The notes: generated from the letters alone by a model not told the origin. A DNA stretch of 64,000 nucleotides from Citrobacter amalonaticus Y19 (GCF_000981805.1 NZ_CP011132.1:2480001-2544000); one strand, 5' to 3'. Counted from the stretch's first letter, positions 1 through 9,130 are shown. Numbers and translations: made by a program.

Positions 1-639
1 CGTTTTAAAGAAGGCGGGCTGGTAGGGAGCCTGAAGATTGGCTGCTCGCCGGTGGCGACCGACTGTGTGTCGCAGGCGATCCTCAATCTGCTCGTTGAGA
101 TGCCGACGCTGCATCTTAACATTGAAGAAAAGGTCATGACGCCGCTGCTGCACGATCTGCTTGCCGGCTCCGTGGATGTGGTGGTGGGTCGCGTCGGTGG
201 GCGAGCGCTGCAACTCCCGCTCAATTATCAGGTGCTGTATACCGAACCCGTTTGCTTTGTCGCCCGTCCCCACCATCCGCTCGCGAAGTTTGACACCCTG
301 AGCTGGGCCGATCTCGCGCACTGGCGCTGGATTGTCTGGCCGACGGGAACGCCCATCCGCCTGAGTATTGATAACGCGCTGGTTGATAACGGGGTGATGC
401 TGCCGGAAAACACCATCGAATCGGCATCAATGAACGTCAGCACCAACCTGCTGCAAAGCAGCGATATGATCTCTATCCTTTCGTTACGGCTGGCGCAACG
501 CTATGCCAGCCAGGGACAACTGGTGATCCTCAACCTGCCGAAGATCGAACAAAAGGGCAGCGTGGGGGTGTTCTGGCGCAATAATGAGACGCCGTCCAGC
601 GCACTGAGTCGTTTCTTGCAACTGCTGGCACAAGTTTAG
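1..639 (+). CDS. LysR-family transcriptional regulator, substrate-binding domain (5' end outside window)
   Basis: The reading frame is open from base 1 and ends at a TAG stop, giving about 212 residues of a LysR-type regulator. It begins in the linker before the effector-binding domain (GGLVGSLKIG) and continues through the usual alpha/beta fold, with the LLAGSVDVVVGR segment common in GbpR/PcaQ-like members. The N-terminal helix-turn-helix lies upstream of the window, so the target genes cannot be inferred. It is followed by yohJ on the same strand after about 130 bp, which look like a promoter region rather than an operon junction. Family assignment is firm; the specific regulator is not recognised. 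Confidence 0.85.
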   Translation, partial: RFKEGGLVGSLKIGCSPVATDCVSQAILNLLVEMPTLHLNIEEKVMTPLLHDLLAGSVDVVVGRVGGRALQLPLNYQVLYTEPVCFVARPHHPLAKFDTLSWADLAHWRWIVWPTGTPIRLSIDNALVDNGVMLPENTIESASMNVSTNLLQSSDMISILSLRLAQRYASQGQLVILNLPKIEQKGSVGVFWRNNETPSSALSRFLQLLAQV

Positions 640-770
640 CGCCACGTATTGGGGACATTGCCCAATGTTCCCGCAGTCTATCTTCAGTATGCTAAGAATT
701 CATGATGTGATCGATAGCACGTTTTAAAGTTTAATTGTATGATGAATCCGTCGCTTCAAGGAATTACAAC

Positions 771-1169
771 ATGAGCAAGACACTGAATATCATCTGGCAA
801 TACTTGCGCGCTTTCGTGCTGATTTATGCCTGTCTGTATGCAGGCATTTTTATTGCGTCCCTGCTGCCCGTCGCCATTTCAGGCAGCATCATCGGGATGC
901 TGATCCTGTTTGTGCTGCTGGCACTGCAAATCATTCCAGCAAAATGGGTCAACCCCGGCTGCTATGTGCTGATTCGCTATATGGCGCTGCTGTTTGTACC
1001 GATTGGCGTCGGTGTCATGCAGTACTTCGATCTGCTGCGCGCGCAGTTTGGTCCGGTGGTGGTGTCGTGCGCAATCAGTACGCTGGTGGTTTTTCTGGTG
1101 GTGAGCTGGAGTTCGCACCTGGTCCACGGTGAACGCAAAGTGGTTGGTCAGAAAGGGTCTAAAGAATGA
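771..1169 (+). CDS. yohJ: YohJ, LrgA/CidA-type inner membrane protein
   Basis: A 132-residue hydrophobic protein with about four membrane segments, the same length as E. coli YohJ. The family (LrgA/CidA, holin-like) partners with LrgB-type proteins, and yohK follows with a 4-bp overlap. The ATG at 771 is preferred over an earlier in-frame codon because AAGGA lies 8 bp upstream and the length then matches the family. Recent work on LrgAB-like pairs links them to transport or murein-related physiology; this sequence alone does not decide the function. Confidence 0.93.
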   Translation: MSKTLNIIWQYLRAFVLIYACLYAGIFIASLLPVAISGSIIGMLILFVLLALQIIPAKWVNPGCYVLIRYMALLFVPIGVGVMQYFDLLRAQFGPVVVSCAISTLVVFLVVSWSSHLVHGERKVVGQKGSKE

Positions 1170-1861
1170 TGTCGTCAATCTGGTGGTCTTTACCGCTGAC
1201 GCTGGCGGTTTTTTTCGGCGCGCGCAAACTGGCTGCACGTTTTAAATTTCCTTTGCTGAATCCGCTGCTGGTGGCGATGGTGGTGATTATCCCGTTCCTC
1301 CTGCTGAGCGGTATCTCCTACGACAGCTATTTTAAAGGCAGCGAGGTGTTGAATGACCTGCTGCAACCGGCGGTGGTGGCGCTGGCCTACCCGCTGTACG
1401 AACAATTGCATCAGATCCGTGCCCGCTGGAAGTCAATCATTACTATCTGCTTTGTCGGGAGCATTGTAGCCATGGTGACCGGCACCTCGGTGGCGCTGCT
1501 GATGGGCGCAACGCCTGAAATCGCCGCCTCCGTCTTACCGAAATCCGTCACCACGCCGATTGCGATGGCCGTCGGCGGCAGCATCGGCGGCATCCCGGCG
1601 GTCAGCGCCGTGTGCGTGATTTTCGTCGGTATTCTCGGCGCCGTCTTTGGTCATACGTTGTTAAACGCCATGCGCATTAAAACCAAAGCCGCGCGCGGGC
1701 TGGCGATGGGCACCGCGTCTCACGCCCTCGGCACCGCCCGCTGTGCAGAACTGGATTATCAGGAAGGCGCATTCAGTTCACTGGCGCTGGTGATTTGCGG
1801 GATTATTACCTCACTGATCGCCCCGTTCCTGTTTCCGATTATTCTCGCGGTTATGGGCTAA
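1166..1861 (+). CDS. yohK: YohK, LrgB-type inner membrane protein
   Basis: A 231-residue polytopic membrane protein of the LrgB/CidB family, essentially the same as E. coli YohK. It has conserved glycine-rich segments (VGGSIGGIPA) and a HALGTARCAELD stretch typical of the family. Its start overlaps the end of yohJ (ATGA junction), indicating translational coupling and a YohJ-YohK complex. The stop falls about 130 bp before cdd, whose promoter occupies the gap. Confidence 0.93.
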   Translation: MMSSIWWSLPLTLAVFFGARKLAARFKFPLLNPLLVAMVVIIPFLLLSGISYDSYFKGSEVLNDLLQPAVVALAYPLYEQLHQIRARWKSIITICFVGSIVAMVTGTSVALLMGATPEIAASVLPKSVTTPIAMAVGGSIGGIPAVSAVCVIFVGILGAVFGHTLLNAMRIKTKAARGLAMGTASHALGTARCAELDYQEGAFSSLALVICGIITSLIAPFLFPIILAVMG

Positions 1862-1895
1862 AATTTGCGATACGTCGCGCATTTTTAATTTAAGT

Positions 1896-1931
1896 TTCAT
1901 AAGTTGCATACACAATGAGATTACGATCACA
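1896..1931 (+). promoter_or_regulatory. CRP site and CytR-like half-site upstream of cdd
   Basis: TGAGATTACGATCACA (1916-1931) matches the CRP consensus TGTGA-N6-TCACA at 9 of 10 positions. GTTGCATA just upstream resembles a CytR recognition octamer. E. coli cdd is known to be controlled by CRP and CytR, so this agrees with the family. The exact transcription start was not located. Confidence 0.6.
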
Positions 1932-1990
1932 CATATGACCGTAACAGGCCCGTACACTACGATCCCAATACATTGTTATGAGGCAACGCC

Positions 1991-2875
1991 ATGCACCCAC
2001 GTTTTCAAACTGCCTTTAGCCAACTTGCAGATAATCTGCAATCCGCGCTGGCACCTATCCTGGCGGATACGCATTTCCCCGCTTCGCTAACGGCTGAGCA
2101 GGTATCAATGCTTAAAAGCGCAACGGGACTGGACGAAGACGCGCTGGCATTTGCACTGCTGCCGCTGGCTGCGGCCTGCGCCTGTACGCCATTGTCCAAC
2201 TTCAACGTCGGCGCGATTGCGCGCGGCGTGAGCGGAACATGGTACTTCGGCGCCAACATGGAATTCCTCGGCGCGACCATGCAGCAGACGGTTCATGCTG
2301 AACAAAGCGCCATCAGCCACGCCTGGTTGCGCGGCGAGAAAGGCCTCGCGGCGATCACCGTTAACTACACCCCTTGTGGCCACTGCCGTCAGTTTATGAA
2401 CGAACTGAACAGCGGACTGGATCTGCGCATTCATCTGCCCGGTCGCGAACCGCATACGCTGCGCGATTATTTGCCGGATGCGTTTGGACCTAAAGATCTC
2501 GACATCAAAACGCTGCTGATGGATGAACAGGATCACGGTTTTGCCCCTCAGGGTGATGCGCTGGCGCAAGCGGCCATCGCCGCCGCGAGCCGCAGTCATA
2601 TGCCGTACAGCCAGTCACCAAGCGGTGTGGCGCTGGAGTGCAAAGACGGGCGCATCTTTAGCGGAAGCTATGGCGAGAACGCCGCGTTTAACCCGACACT
2701 GCCACCGTTGCAGGGGGCGCTGATTCTGCTGAATCTGAACGGCTACGGTTATGCCGATATTCAACGGGCGGTTCTGGCGGAAAAAGCCGACGCGCCGCTG
2801 ATCCAGTGGGATGCCACCGCCGCCACGCTGAAAGCGCTGGGTTGCAGTAACATTGATCGGGTGCTTTTGAGTTAA
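1991..2875 (+). CDS. cdd: Cytidine deaminase
   Basis: A 294-residue cytidine/deoxycytidine deaminase, which hydrolyses cytidine to uridine and ammonia in pyrimidine salvage. The zinc-binding active site is visible as HAEQSA (His-Ala-Glu, with the proton-shuttling Glu) and PCGHCRQF (two Cys ligands). Like E. coli Cdd, it is the long homodimeric form with a second, degenerate deaminase domain in the C-terminal half. RBS GAGGCAA precedes the ATG. Transcription is probably under CRP/CytR control from the upstream sites, and REP elements follow. Confidence 0.97.
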   Translation: MHPRFQTAFSQLADNLQSALAPILADTHFPASLTAEQVSMLKSATGLDEDALAFALLPLAAACACTPLSNFNVGAIARGVSGTWYFGANMEFLGATMQQTVHAEQSAISHAWLRGEKGLAAITVNYTPCGHCRQFMNELNSGLDLRIHLPGREPHTLRDYLPDAFGPKDLDIKTLLMDEQDHGFAPQGDALAQAAIAAASRSHMPYSQSPSGVALECKDGRIFSGSYGENAAFNPTLPPLQGALILLNLNGYGYADIQRAVLAEKADAPLIQWDATAATLKALGCSNIDRVLLS

Positions 2876-2970
2876 TCGCCTGATGGCGTCAGTTCATAGG
2901 CCGGATAAGGCGTTTTCACCGTCATCCGGCCTCATCGCCTGATGGCGCTACGCTTATCAGGCCTGCACTG
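2876..2970. repeat. REP/BIME palindromic elements
   Basis: Two adjacent REP-type palindromes with the enterobacterial signatures CCTGATGGCG and GCCGGATAAGGCG, the second reading GCGCTACGCTTATCAGG. They sit between the cdd stop and the sanA promoter. Such elements form stem-loops in the 3' part of transcripts and protect mRNA or bind gyrase and IHF; no coding sequence is present. Confidence 0.8.
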
Positions 2971-3090
2971 GTTTCGTTTGGCATGACGGCGTATTGCTGA
3001 AAATCCCCCCAATCAGACTGCTGTTTCTTGCGCTTCGACAGCGGGTACAGTAGCCTGATTGAAATTTCATCCAGTGACAGAGTCTTCTTC

Positions 3091-3810
3091 ATGCTAAAGC
3101 GCGTACTCTACAGCCTGTTGGTCCTGATCGGCTTGCTGCTGTTGGTCGTGTTGGGCCTTGACCGCTGGATGAGCTGGAAAACCGCCCCCTATATTTACGA
3201 TGAACTTCAGGACCTTCCCTACCGTCAGGTTGGCGTGGTACTCGGTACGGCAAAATATTATCGCACCGGGGTGATTAACCAGTATTACCGCTATCGTATT
3301 CAGGGCGCACTTAACGCCTACAACAGTGGCAAAGTGAACTACCTGCTGCTTAGCGGCGATAACGCGCTGCAAAGCTACAACGAACCGATGACCATGCGCA
3401 AAGATCTGATTGCCGCCGGCGTCGATCCTGCCGACATCGTGTTAGATTACGCCGGATTTCGCACTCTCGATTCGATTGTCCGCACCCGTAAAGTCTTCGA
3501 CACCAATGATTTCATCATCATTACCCAGCGCTTTCACTGCGAGCGCGCGCTGTTTATCGCCCTGCATATGGGCATTCAGGCGCAGTGCTACGCCGTGCCT
3601 TCACCAAAGGATATGCTGACGGTTCGGGTTCGCGAATTTGGCGCACGCTTTGGCGCGCTGGTCGACCTGTATCTGTTTAAACGTGAACCCCGATTCCTCG
3701 GCCCGTTAGTGCCGATCCCCACCCTGCATCAGGTTCCTGACGATGCCCAGGGGTATCCCGCCGTGACACCAGAGCAATTACTTGAACTGCAAAAGAAACA
3801 AGGAAAATAA
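3091..3810 (+). CDS. sanA: SanA, DUF218-family envelope barrier protein
   Basis: A 239-residue protein with one N-terminal membrane anchor (residues 5-27) followed by a periplasmic DUF218 domain (VGVVLGTAKY, YLLLSGDN, DIVLDYAGFRTLDS). In E. coli, SanA overexpression restores vancomycin exclusion in permeable mutants, so it acts in the cell envelope. The ATG at 3091 gives the E. coli length of 239; an upstream in-frame ATG at 3028 would add 21 residues without family support. yeiS follows after 3 bp, so the two genes are probably co-transcribed. Confidence 0.94.
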   Translation: MLKRVLYSLLVLIGLLLLVVLGLDRWMSWKTAPYIYDELQDLPYRQVGVVLGTAKYYRTGVINQYYRYRIQGALNAYNSGKVNYLLLSGDNALQSYNEPMTMRKDLIAAGVDPADIVLDYAGFRTLDSIVRTRKVFDTNDFIIITQRFHCERALFIALHMGIQAQCYAVPSPKDMLTVRVREFGARFGALVDLYLFKREPRFLGPLVPIPTLHQVPDDAQGYPAVTPEQLLELQKKQGK

Positions 3811-3813
3811 GCA

Positions 3814-4053
3814 TTGGAAGACAAAACCCTCTTTATCGTGATTGGCGTACTGATGATCGTCGCCTGGACCCTGCGGGAAGGTATTAAGGGATTACGCTCC
3901 GGCGTCGTCGAGAAAACGGTCAAGGGCTCGCAAACACCGCGCTTAATTCAGCGTTCCGCGGAACCTGCCGCTTACTGGAGCTATATTGGCGTCTACTTTG
4001 GCCTTTCGGTTGGCGCGCTACTTGTGGGTATCTGGCTGGTTTTTATCAAATAA
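3814..4053 (+). CDS. yeiS: YeiS, DUF2542 small membrane protein
   Basis: A 79-residue protein with two hydrophobic segments (about residues 6-19 and 55-77) separated by a basic stretch, matching DUF2542/YeiS in size and position after sanA. The start is TTG at 3814, 3 bp after the sanA stop, with AAGGAAAA within the end of sanA as ribosome-binding sequence. Function is unknown. The sequence is more divergent from E. coli than its neighbours, so the assignment rests partly on position. Confidence 0.8.
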   Translation: MEDKTLFIVIGVLMIVAWTLREGIKGLRSGVVEKTVKGSQTPRLIQRSAEPAAYWSYIGVYFGLSVGALLVGIWLVFIK

Positions 4054-4084
4054 AAAACCGGCGCAAAACGTGTCTGCACCGGTT
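4052..4084 (-). terminator. Rho-independent terminator after mglC
   Basis: A 10-bp stem (4056-4065 pairing with 4075-4084, one G-U) is followed on the minus strand by six T residues, the arrangement expected at the end of the leftward mgl operon. The short T run on the other side means it could also end sanA-yeiS transcription weakly. Confidence 0.8.
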
Positions 4085-4102
4085 TGATTCTGCCTTGAAG
4101 GG

Positions 4103-5113
4103 TTACTTCTTACGCGCGTATTTCAGTGAATCCAGCGCGACCGCGAAGATGATAATGCCGCCCTTGATGATGTACTGCCAGTACGGGTTAACGCCGATGT
4201 AGGTCAGACCGTAGTTGATGACGGTAAAGATAATCACACCGGTCACCACACCGAACACGGTACCCACCCCGCCGCTAAACGACACACCGCCGACCACGCA
4301 GGCCGCGATCGCATCCAGTTCGTACATGAAGCCCAGGTTGTTGGTCGCCGAACCGATACGCCCAGCTTCCAGCAGACCGCCGAAGGCATAGAAGACACCG
4401 GACAGCGCATAGATCATCAGCAGGTTCAGCGCCACGTTCACACCTGACACTTTCGCCGCTTCCGGGTTACCGCCGATGGCGAAAATGTTTTTACCAAAGC
4501 GGGTTTTATTCCACAGCACCCAGACAAATGCGACGGCAATCAGCGCATAGAATGTGATATACGAAAGCCGGAAGCTGCCCAGTGCGATAAAGCCCTGTGC
4601 AAAGGTCGAGAAGCCGCTATCAAAACCCGAAATCGGTGAGGCCCCCACGAAGTCGTAATACAGGGAGTTGATCCCGTAGACGATAATCATCGTGCCGAGC
4701 GTGGTAATAAACGGCGTCACGTTCAGATAAGCGATGATAATCCCGTTCACCAGACCGATGATCGCGCCAATAACGCAGACAATCAGGATAACCAGCGCAA
4801 TCGGCATGGTCGCCATTTCCGGAAACACTTTATTGACGTTATCCATTGACTGCAGCAGCGTTGCCGCCACCACCGCCGCCAGCCCAACCTGACGACCGGC
4901 AGACAGGTCAGTCCCCTGGGTAACAATCAGACCCGCCACCCCCAGCGCAATAATAATACGCACGGAAGACTGGGTCAGAATATTACTTAAGTTAAGCAGA
5001 CTTAAGAACGTGGGATCCTGGAAAATAATAATGGCCAGCAAGACTAAAAGAACGACGTAAATACCGCCCTCTTTCAGATAAGTAAGAAAACTTTTCTTAT
5101 TTAACGCACTCAT
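4103..5113 (-). CDS. mglC: Galactose/methyl galactoside ABC transporter permease
   Basis: A 336-residue inner membrane permease of the RbsC/MglC family, same length as E. coli MglC, with about ten hydrophobic segments and family motifs (GTDLSAGRQVGLA, SGVNVA, GGVSFSGGVGTVFGVV). It forms the channel of the high-affinity D-galactose importer with MglA and MglB. It is the last gene of the leftward mglBAC operon, starting 15 bp after the mglA stop. Confidence 0.97.
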   Translation of the reverse strand: MSALNKKSFLTYLKEGGIYVVLLVLLAIIIFQDPTFLSLLNLSNILTQSSVRIIIALGVAGLIVTQGTDLSAGRQVGLAAVVAATLLQSMDNVNKVFPEMATMPIALVILIVCVIGAIIGLVNGIIIAYLNVTPFITTLGTMIIVYGINSLYYDFVGASPISGFDSGFSTFAQGFIALGSFRLSYITFYALIAVAFVWVLWNKTRFGKNIFAIGGNPEAAKVSGVNVALNLLMIYALSGVFYAFGGLLEAGRIGSATNNLGFMYELDAIAACVVGGVSFSGGVGTVFGVVTGVIIFTVINYGLTYIGVNPYWQYIIKGGIIIFAVALDSLKYARKK

Positions 5114-5128
5114 GAGGAGCCCCTGATC

Positions 5129-6649
5129 TTAAAGGTGCAAAGACGCAAGACGCAGAATTTCGTTTTGCGTTGTCGTTTTTGTATCAACAATTCCAGAAAC
5201 GAGGCCGTTGCTCATGACCAGAATACGATCTGTTATCCCTAACAATTCCGGCATTTCGGAGGAGATGATAATGATCCCCTTACCTTTTTTCGCCAGTTCC
5301 GCAATTAACTGATAAATTTCAAACTTCGCACCGACGTCGATCCCACGGGTGGGTTCGTCGAGCATTAAAATTTCCGGTTGCGTCAGCAGCCAGCGACCAA
5401 TAACCACCTTCTGCTGGTTACCGCCCGAAAGCGAACCAATTTGCGTCTTGTGACCTGGCGTTTTTACCCGCATGGAATCAATCACCCATTGGGTATCGCT
5501 TTTCATTCGCGAGTTATCTAACAGACCGACTTTATTTTTATAATTCTGAATATTGGAAATTAAGGAGTTAAAACCAATGTCCAGGTAAGCATAAATACCG
5601 GTGGAACGACGCTCTTCTGTGACCAGCGCGAAACCGTGGTTAATGGCTTCATTCGCGCTATGGTTATTAATCTTTTTGCCGTGCAGCGTAATAGTACCCG
5701 ATGATTTCTCACGGATACCAAATAGCGTTTCAACGATGTCAGTGCGTTTGGCGCCGACCAGTCCTGCAATACCGAGGATCTCGCCTTTATGCAAATCAAA
5801 AGAGATATCGCGGATCGATGGCTGGCGCAGCGAGGTCAGGTTACGCACTTCCAGAATGACTTCACCCGGCTTGTTGACTTTATCCGGGAATCGCTGGTTC
5901 AGGGAACGACCAACCATCATGGCGATGATCCTGTCCATATCCAGCCCTTCCAGCGGTTGCGTCGCAATCCACTGTCCGTCACGCAGAACGGTAATCTCAT
6001 CGCACAACTGGAAAATTTCTTCCATTTTGTGGGAGATATAGACAATTCCGCAGCCACGTTCTTTCAGCTTGCGAATAATGGTGAACAGATGGTTGACCTC
6101 TTTTTCAGTTAACGAGGAGGTCGGTTCATCCATAATCACAATTTTCGCGTTATACGAAAACGCTTTGGCAATTTCGATCATCTGCATTTGCGACACGGAC
6201 AATGTCCCGACACGCGCACGCGGATCGATATCAATATCCAGCTCGTCAAAAATAGCTTTGGTATCACGGTACATTTTTTCCTGATCGACAAACATACCTT
6301 TGGTGGGGTAACGTCCCAGCCACATGTTGTCCATTACAGAACGCTGTAATACCAGGTTTAATTCCTGGTGTACCATTGAAATACCATTCTCCAGCGCTTC
6401 TTTGGCTGAATGAAAATCGATTTCTTTACCCTGAAATAATATGCTGCCAGAATCTTTTTGATAGATCCCAAAAAGACATTTTAATAGTGTCGACTTTCCA
6501 GCGCCATTCTCTCCCATTAATGCATGAATCGAATGCGGGCGGACTTTTAAATTAACATTATCAAGTGCCTTAACGCCGGGAAAAGACTTGTTGATGCCGC
6601 TCATTTCCAACAAGAATTCGCCTGACGGCTGAGTAGTTGTGCTGACCAT
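5129..6649 (-). CDS. mglA: Galactose/methyl galactoside ABC transporter ATPase
   Basis: A 506-residue sugar-import ATPase with two fused nucleotide-binding domains. The first has Walker A GENGAGKST, signature LSVSQ and Walker B IVIMDEPTSSLTEKE. The second has a degenerate P-loop (GLVGAKRTD), signature LSGGNQQK and Walker B ILMLDEPTRGIDVG, typical of the RbsA/MglA/XylG class. The ATG at 6649 gives the E. coli length; the open frame extends 35 codons further upstream but overlaps the intercistronic hairpin. It sits between mglB and mglC. Confidence 0.97.
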   Translation of the reverse strand: MVSTTTQPSGEFLLEMSGINKSFPGVKALDNVNLKVRPHSIHALMGENGAGKSTLLKCLFGIYQKDSGSILFQGKEIDFHSAKEALENGISMVHQELNLVLQRSVMDNMWLGRYPTKGMFVDQEKMYRDTKAIFDELDIDIDPRARVGTLSVSQMQMIEIAKAFSYNAKIVIMDEPTSSLTEKEVNHLFTIIRKLKERGCGIVYISHKMEEIFQLCDEITVLRDGQWIATQPLEGLDMDRIIAMMVGRSLNQRFPDKVNKPGEVILEVRNLTSLRQPSIRDISFDLHKGEILGIAGLVGAKRTDIVETLFGIREKSSGTITLHGKKINNHSANEAINHGFALVTEERRSTGIYAYLDIGFNSLISNIQNYKNKVGLLDNSRMKSDTQWVIDSMRVKTPGHKTQIGSLSGGNQQKVVIGRWLLTQPEILMLDEPTRGIDVGAKFEIYQLIAELAKKGKGIIIISSEMPELLGITDRILVMSNGLVSGIVDTKTTTQNEILRLASLHL

Positions 6650-6687
6650 AATTATACCTTGTTGGCCTCGCAGAGTGCGTGATGAGA

Positions 6688-6709
6688 GGGCGCGATAATC
6701 ATCGCGCCC
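6688..6709 (-). promoter_or_regulatory. Intercistronic stem-loop between mglB and mglA
   Basis: A perfect 9-bp inverted repeat (GGGCGCGAT, loop AATC, then its complement) lies in the 67-bp gap after the mglB stop, with no long T run. Such structures commonly stabilise the upstream message, which would explain higher expression of the binding protein than of MglA and MglC. That effect is inferred. Confidence 0.6.
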
Positions 6710-6716
6710 CACAAAC

Positions 6717-7715
6717 TTACTTCTTGGTGAACTCGGCCAGGTTATCTTTATCAACGCCTACGTAAGGAACGCGGACGATTTTATTGTCGATTTTCCACTC
6801 AGTGCCATCAGCGGCACCCTTGCCGTCAGCGAGGTTTTTCGCCAGATCAAAGGTCGCTTTAGCCTGGTTGTTCGCATCGTTCAGCACGGTACCGGCCAGT
6901 GCGCCGGATTTCACCAGCGCCAGCGCTTCTGGCAGCGCATCGACGCCAAAGACCGGTACGCTGGTTTTGTTGTGCGCTTTCAGCGCTTCAACAGCACCCA
7001 TTGCCATCGCATCGTTGTTGGCGATAACCACTTCAATTTTGTTCGCGTTCGGACCGGAGAGCCACGCGTCCATTTTGTCTTTCGCCATTGCGGTGTCCCA
7101 CATCGCGGTATCTAACTGCAGCTGCTCGGTTTTGATGCCTTTATCGTTCAGCTCTTTGATAACGTAAGTGGTACGCGCTTCAGCATCTGGATGACCCGGC
7201 TCGCCTTTCAGCAGCACAAACTGAATCTGACCGTCTTTGTTCAGATCCCAGCCCTGGTTTGCCGCCCAGTGTTTAGCGATCAGATCGCCCTGGATAATAC
7301 CGGATTCTTTGGAGTCAGTACCGACGTAGTAAGCCTTGTCATAGCTGTCCAGGGCTTTGCGCGAAGGTTCTTTGTTGAAGAAGACGACCGGCACACCCTG
7401 GCCGCGCGCTTTCTCAATAACCGTACCCGCAGCCGCCGGGTCAACCAGGTTGATGGCCAGCGCTTTCACGCCTTTTGCCAACAGCACGTCAATCTGATCG
7501 TTCTGTTTCGACTGGTCGTTCTGCGAGTCGTTCATCAGCAGCTGAACATCAGGCGCCGCTTTCGCGTCTGCTTCGATAGCCTTACGCACCACGGACATAA
7601 AGTTATCGTCATATTTGTAGATTGTCACACCGATGCGAGTATCAGCAGCGTGCGCAGCCGCGCCGAATAACATGCTTGCCATAACGGCTGAAAGGGTTAA
7701 CACCTTCTTATTCAT
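6717..7715 (-). CDS. mglB: Periplasmic D-galactose/D-glucose-binding protein
   Basis: A 332-residue periplasmic binding protein with a 23-residue signal peptide ending AHA|ADTRIG. It has the family ligand and calcium-site segments (IYKYDDNFM, NDGMA-like NNDAMAMG, DLNKDGQIQ for the EF-hand-like Ca loop). It delivers galactose or glucose to MglAC and, in E. coli, to the Trg chemoreceptor. The ATG at 7715 follows GGAG; an earlier in-frame codon would destroy the signal peptide. The promoter is about 220 bp upstream, so the transcript has a long leader. Confidence 0.97.
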   Translation of the reverse strand: MNKKVLTLSAVMASMLFGAAAHAADTRIGVTIYKYDDNFMSVVRKAIEADAKAAPDVQLLMNDSQNDQSKQNDQIDVLLAKGVKALAINLVDPAAAGTVIEKARGQGVPVVFFNKEPSRKALDSYDKAYYVGTDSKESGIIQGDLIAKHWAANQGWDLNKDGQIQFVLLKGEPGHPDAEARTTYVIKELNDKGIKTEQLQLDTAMWDTAMAKDKMDAWLSGPNANKIEVVIANNDAMAMGAVEALKAHNKTSVPVFGVDALPEALALVKSGALAGTVLNDANNQAKATFDLAKNLADGKGAADGTEWKIDNKIVRVPYVGVDKDNLAEFTKK

Positions 7716-7932
7716 GGTAACTCCGGTTTTATTATGCAGGGTAGTACGTAAGATAAATGCCCGGCGGGACAAAACGTTAATGAAGTGTTATGTGAACGCC
7801 GAAGCTCATTTTAAAAAAATCTCTCTTCCTTGCCCGGTAACGCTCCAGAAATAGGTTTTAATTTCGCTTAAAGCGCCTTTACCTCGGTAAAAGTGATTAC
7901 TCACAGTTACATCGTAGTTACAGTGCGACAAG

Positions 7933-7999
7933 CGGTGCCATCATAGCGACGACAATGTTAAGATACTGTGAATTTACTCACATATTGAAAGCGGTTACA
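7933..7999 (-). promoter_or_regulatory. mgl promoter with CRP site and GalS/GalR operator
   Basis: A perfect CRP core TGTGAATTTACTCACA (7967-7982) is centred 41.5 bp upstream of a start predicted at about 7933 from the minus-strand -10 hexamer TATGAT (7940-7945): a class II activation geometry. Next to it, ATTGAAAGCGGTTACAT (7984-8000) matches the gal operator (GTGNAANCGNTTNCAC, reverse orientation). This agrees with known mgl control by CRP-cAMP and GalS/GalR. Confidence 0.8.
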
Positions 8000-8009
8000 T
8001 CTGGCGAAA

Positions 8010-9035
8010 TTATAAGTTAGTGATCGCCGCCGCATTCTGTCGCACGGCAACCGAATGACGCCGCACGAGGGTCGGCATAAAGCAATGCGTCGCCGATAAA
8101 TCCAGCGTTCCAGCCGCGCCCTGCAAGGCAAGTTCTGTCGCCAGTTTTGCCATAGAAGCAATGGGATAGCGCACCGTTGTCAGTTGGGGATCGGTGTAAC
8201 GGGCGATGGGAATATCGTCAAAACCAATGATTGAAAGGTGTAAAGGGATGGAAATACCGTTGTCCTTCAGCGCCGTCAGCGCCCCGGCGGCCATATTGTC
8301 GTTATAGGCGAAGACGGCGGTTAACTGCAGGTTGCGTCCCAACAACTCCACCATCGCCGCCTCACCGCCCTGCATATCCGGCGATCCGATGCCGATCCAA
8401 CTTTCCGGCGGGACAATGCCCTGCTCTTTGAGCGCGCTGCTCCACCCTTCCCGGCGCATGACGTCATCTTCAATGCGGTGGCTGGAGGCCAGATAACCAA
8501 TACGCTGATGACCGTTATTCAATAGCATACGGGTTGCCATTTTCGCGCCGCTGATATTGTCCAGACAGACGCAGCGATGGGCATAGCCAGGGACAATACG
8601 GTTGATCAGCACCATGCCGGGGATCTGATCCATAAACTCGCCCAGTTCCCGATCGCTTAACGCTTTCGAGTGAACGATCAAGGCATTACACCGCTGGCGG
8701 ATCAGTACCTCAATGGCATGACGCTCCTTTTCGGCTTCATGATAGCTGTTGCCGATCAGCACGTATTTCTGATGCTGCTGAGCAACCAGATCCACCGCTT
8801 TCACCAGCGCGCCAAAAAACGCATCGGAAACGTCCATCACCACCACGCCAATGGTTTCACTGACCTGCGTGGCCAGCGCCTGGGCATTGGCGTTTGGCCG
8901 ATAGCCCAGCAGCGTCACCGCCTTCATTACCGCCTCGCGCGTATCGGGACTGACCAGCGCACTGTTGTTTAATACGCGGGAAACCGTCGCCACGGATACG
9001 CCTGCCTGACGCGCCACATCACGAATGGTGATCAT
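8010..9035 (-). CDS. galS: Mgl repressor/galactose ultrainduction factor GalS
   Basis: A 341-residue LacI/GalR-family repressor. The N-terminal helix-turn-helix reads ITIRDVARQAGVSVATVSRVLNN in two parts (ITIRDVARQAG then VSVATVSRVL). The inducer-binding domain contains DVSDAFFGALV and FDDIPIARYTDPQLTTVRYP. It is 5 residues shorter at the C-terminus than E. coli GalS. It represses mglBAC and itself, with D-galactose as inducer. The ATG at 9035 is the family start; an ORF extension of 13 codons upstream has no RBS. It is transcribed leftwards, ending 10 bp before the mgl operator. Confidence 0.96.
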   Translation of the reverse strand: MITIRDVARQAGVSVATVSRVLNNSALVSPDTREAVMKAVTLLGYRPNANAQALATQVSETIGVVVMDVSDAFFGALVKAVDLVAQQHQKYVLIGNSYHEAEKERHAIEVLIRQRCNALIVHSKALSDRELGEFMDQIPGMVLINRIVPGYAHRCVCLDNISGAKMATRMLLNNGHQRIGYLASSHRIEDDVMRREGWSSALKEQGIVPPESWIGIGSPDMQGGEAAMVELLGRNLQLTAVFAYNDNMAAGALTALKDNGISIPLHLSIIGFDDIPIARYTDPQLTTVRYPIASMAKLATELALQGAAGTLDLSATHCFMPTLVRRHSVAVRQNAAAITNL

Positions 9036-9130
9036 ATTCACTACCCTGTCTGGAATTGCAGTCACTCGCTGCATAACTGGCGGCTATTTTGTCAGCGGAG
9101 GGAAAAGGACTACGTGAGTGCGGTCACAGC

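Noticed and set aside
5601..6112. Plus-strand ORFs within mglA
   Set aside because: They are out-of-frame shadows of a highly conserved ATPase gene with no RBS or family match; the same applies to the long antisense ORFs over cdd, fruA, fruB, uxuA and lysP.
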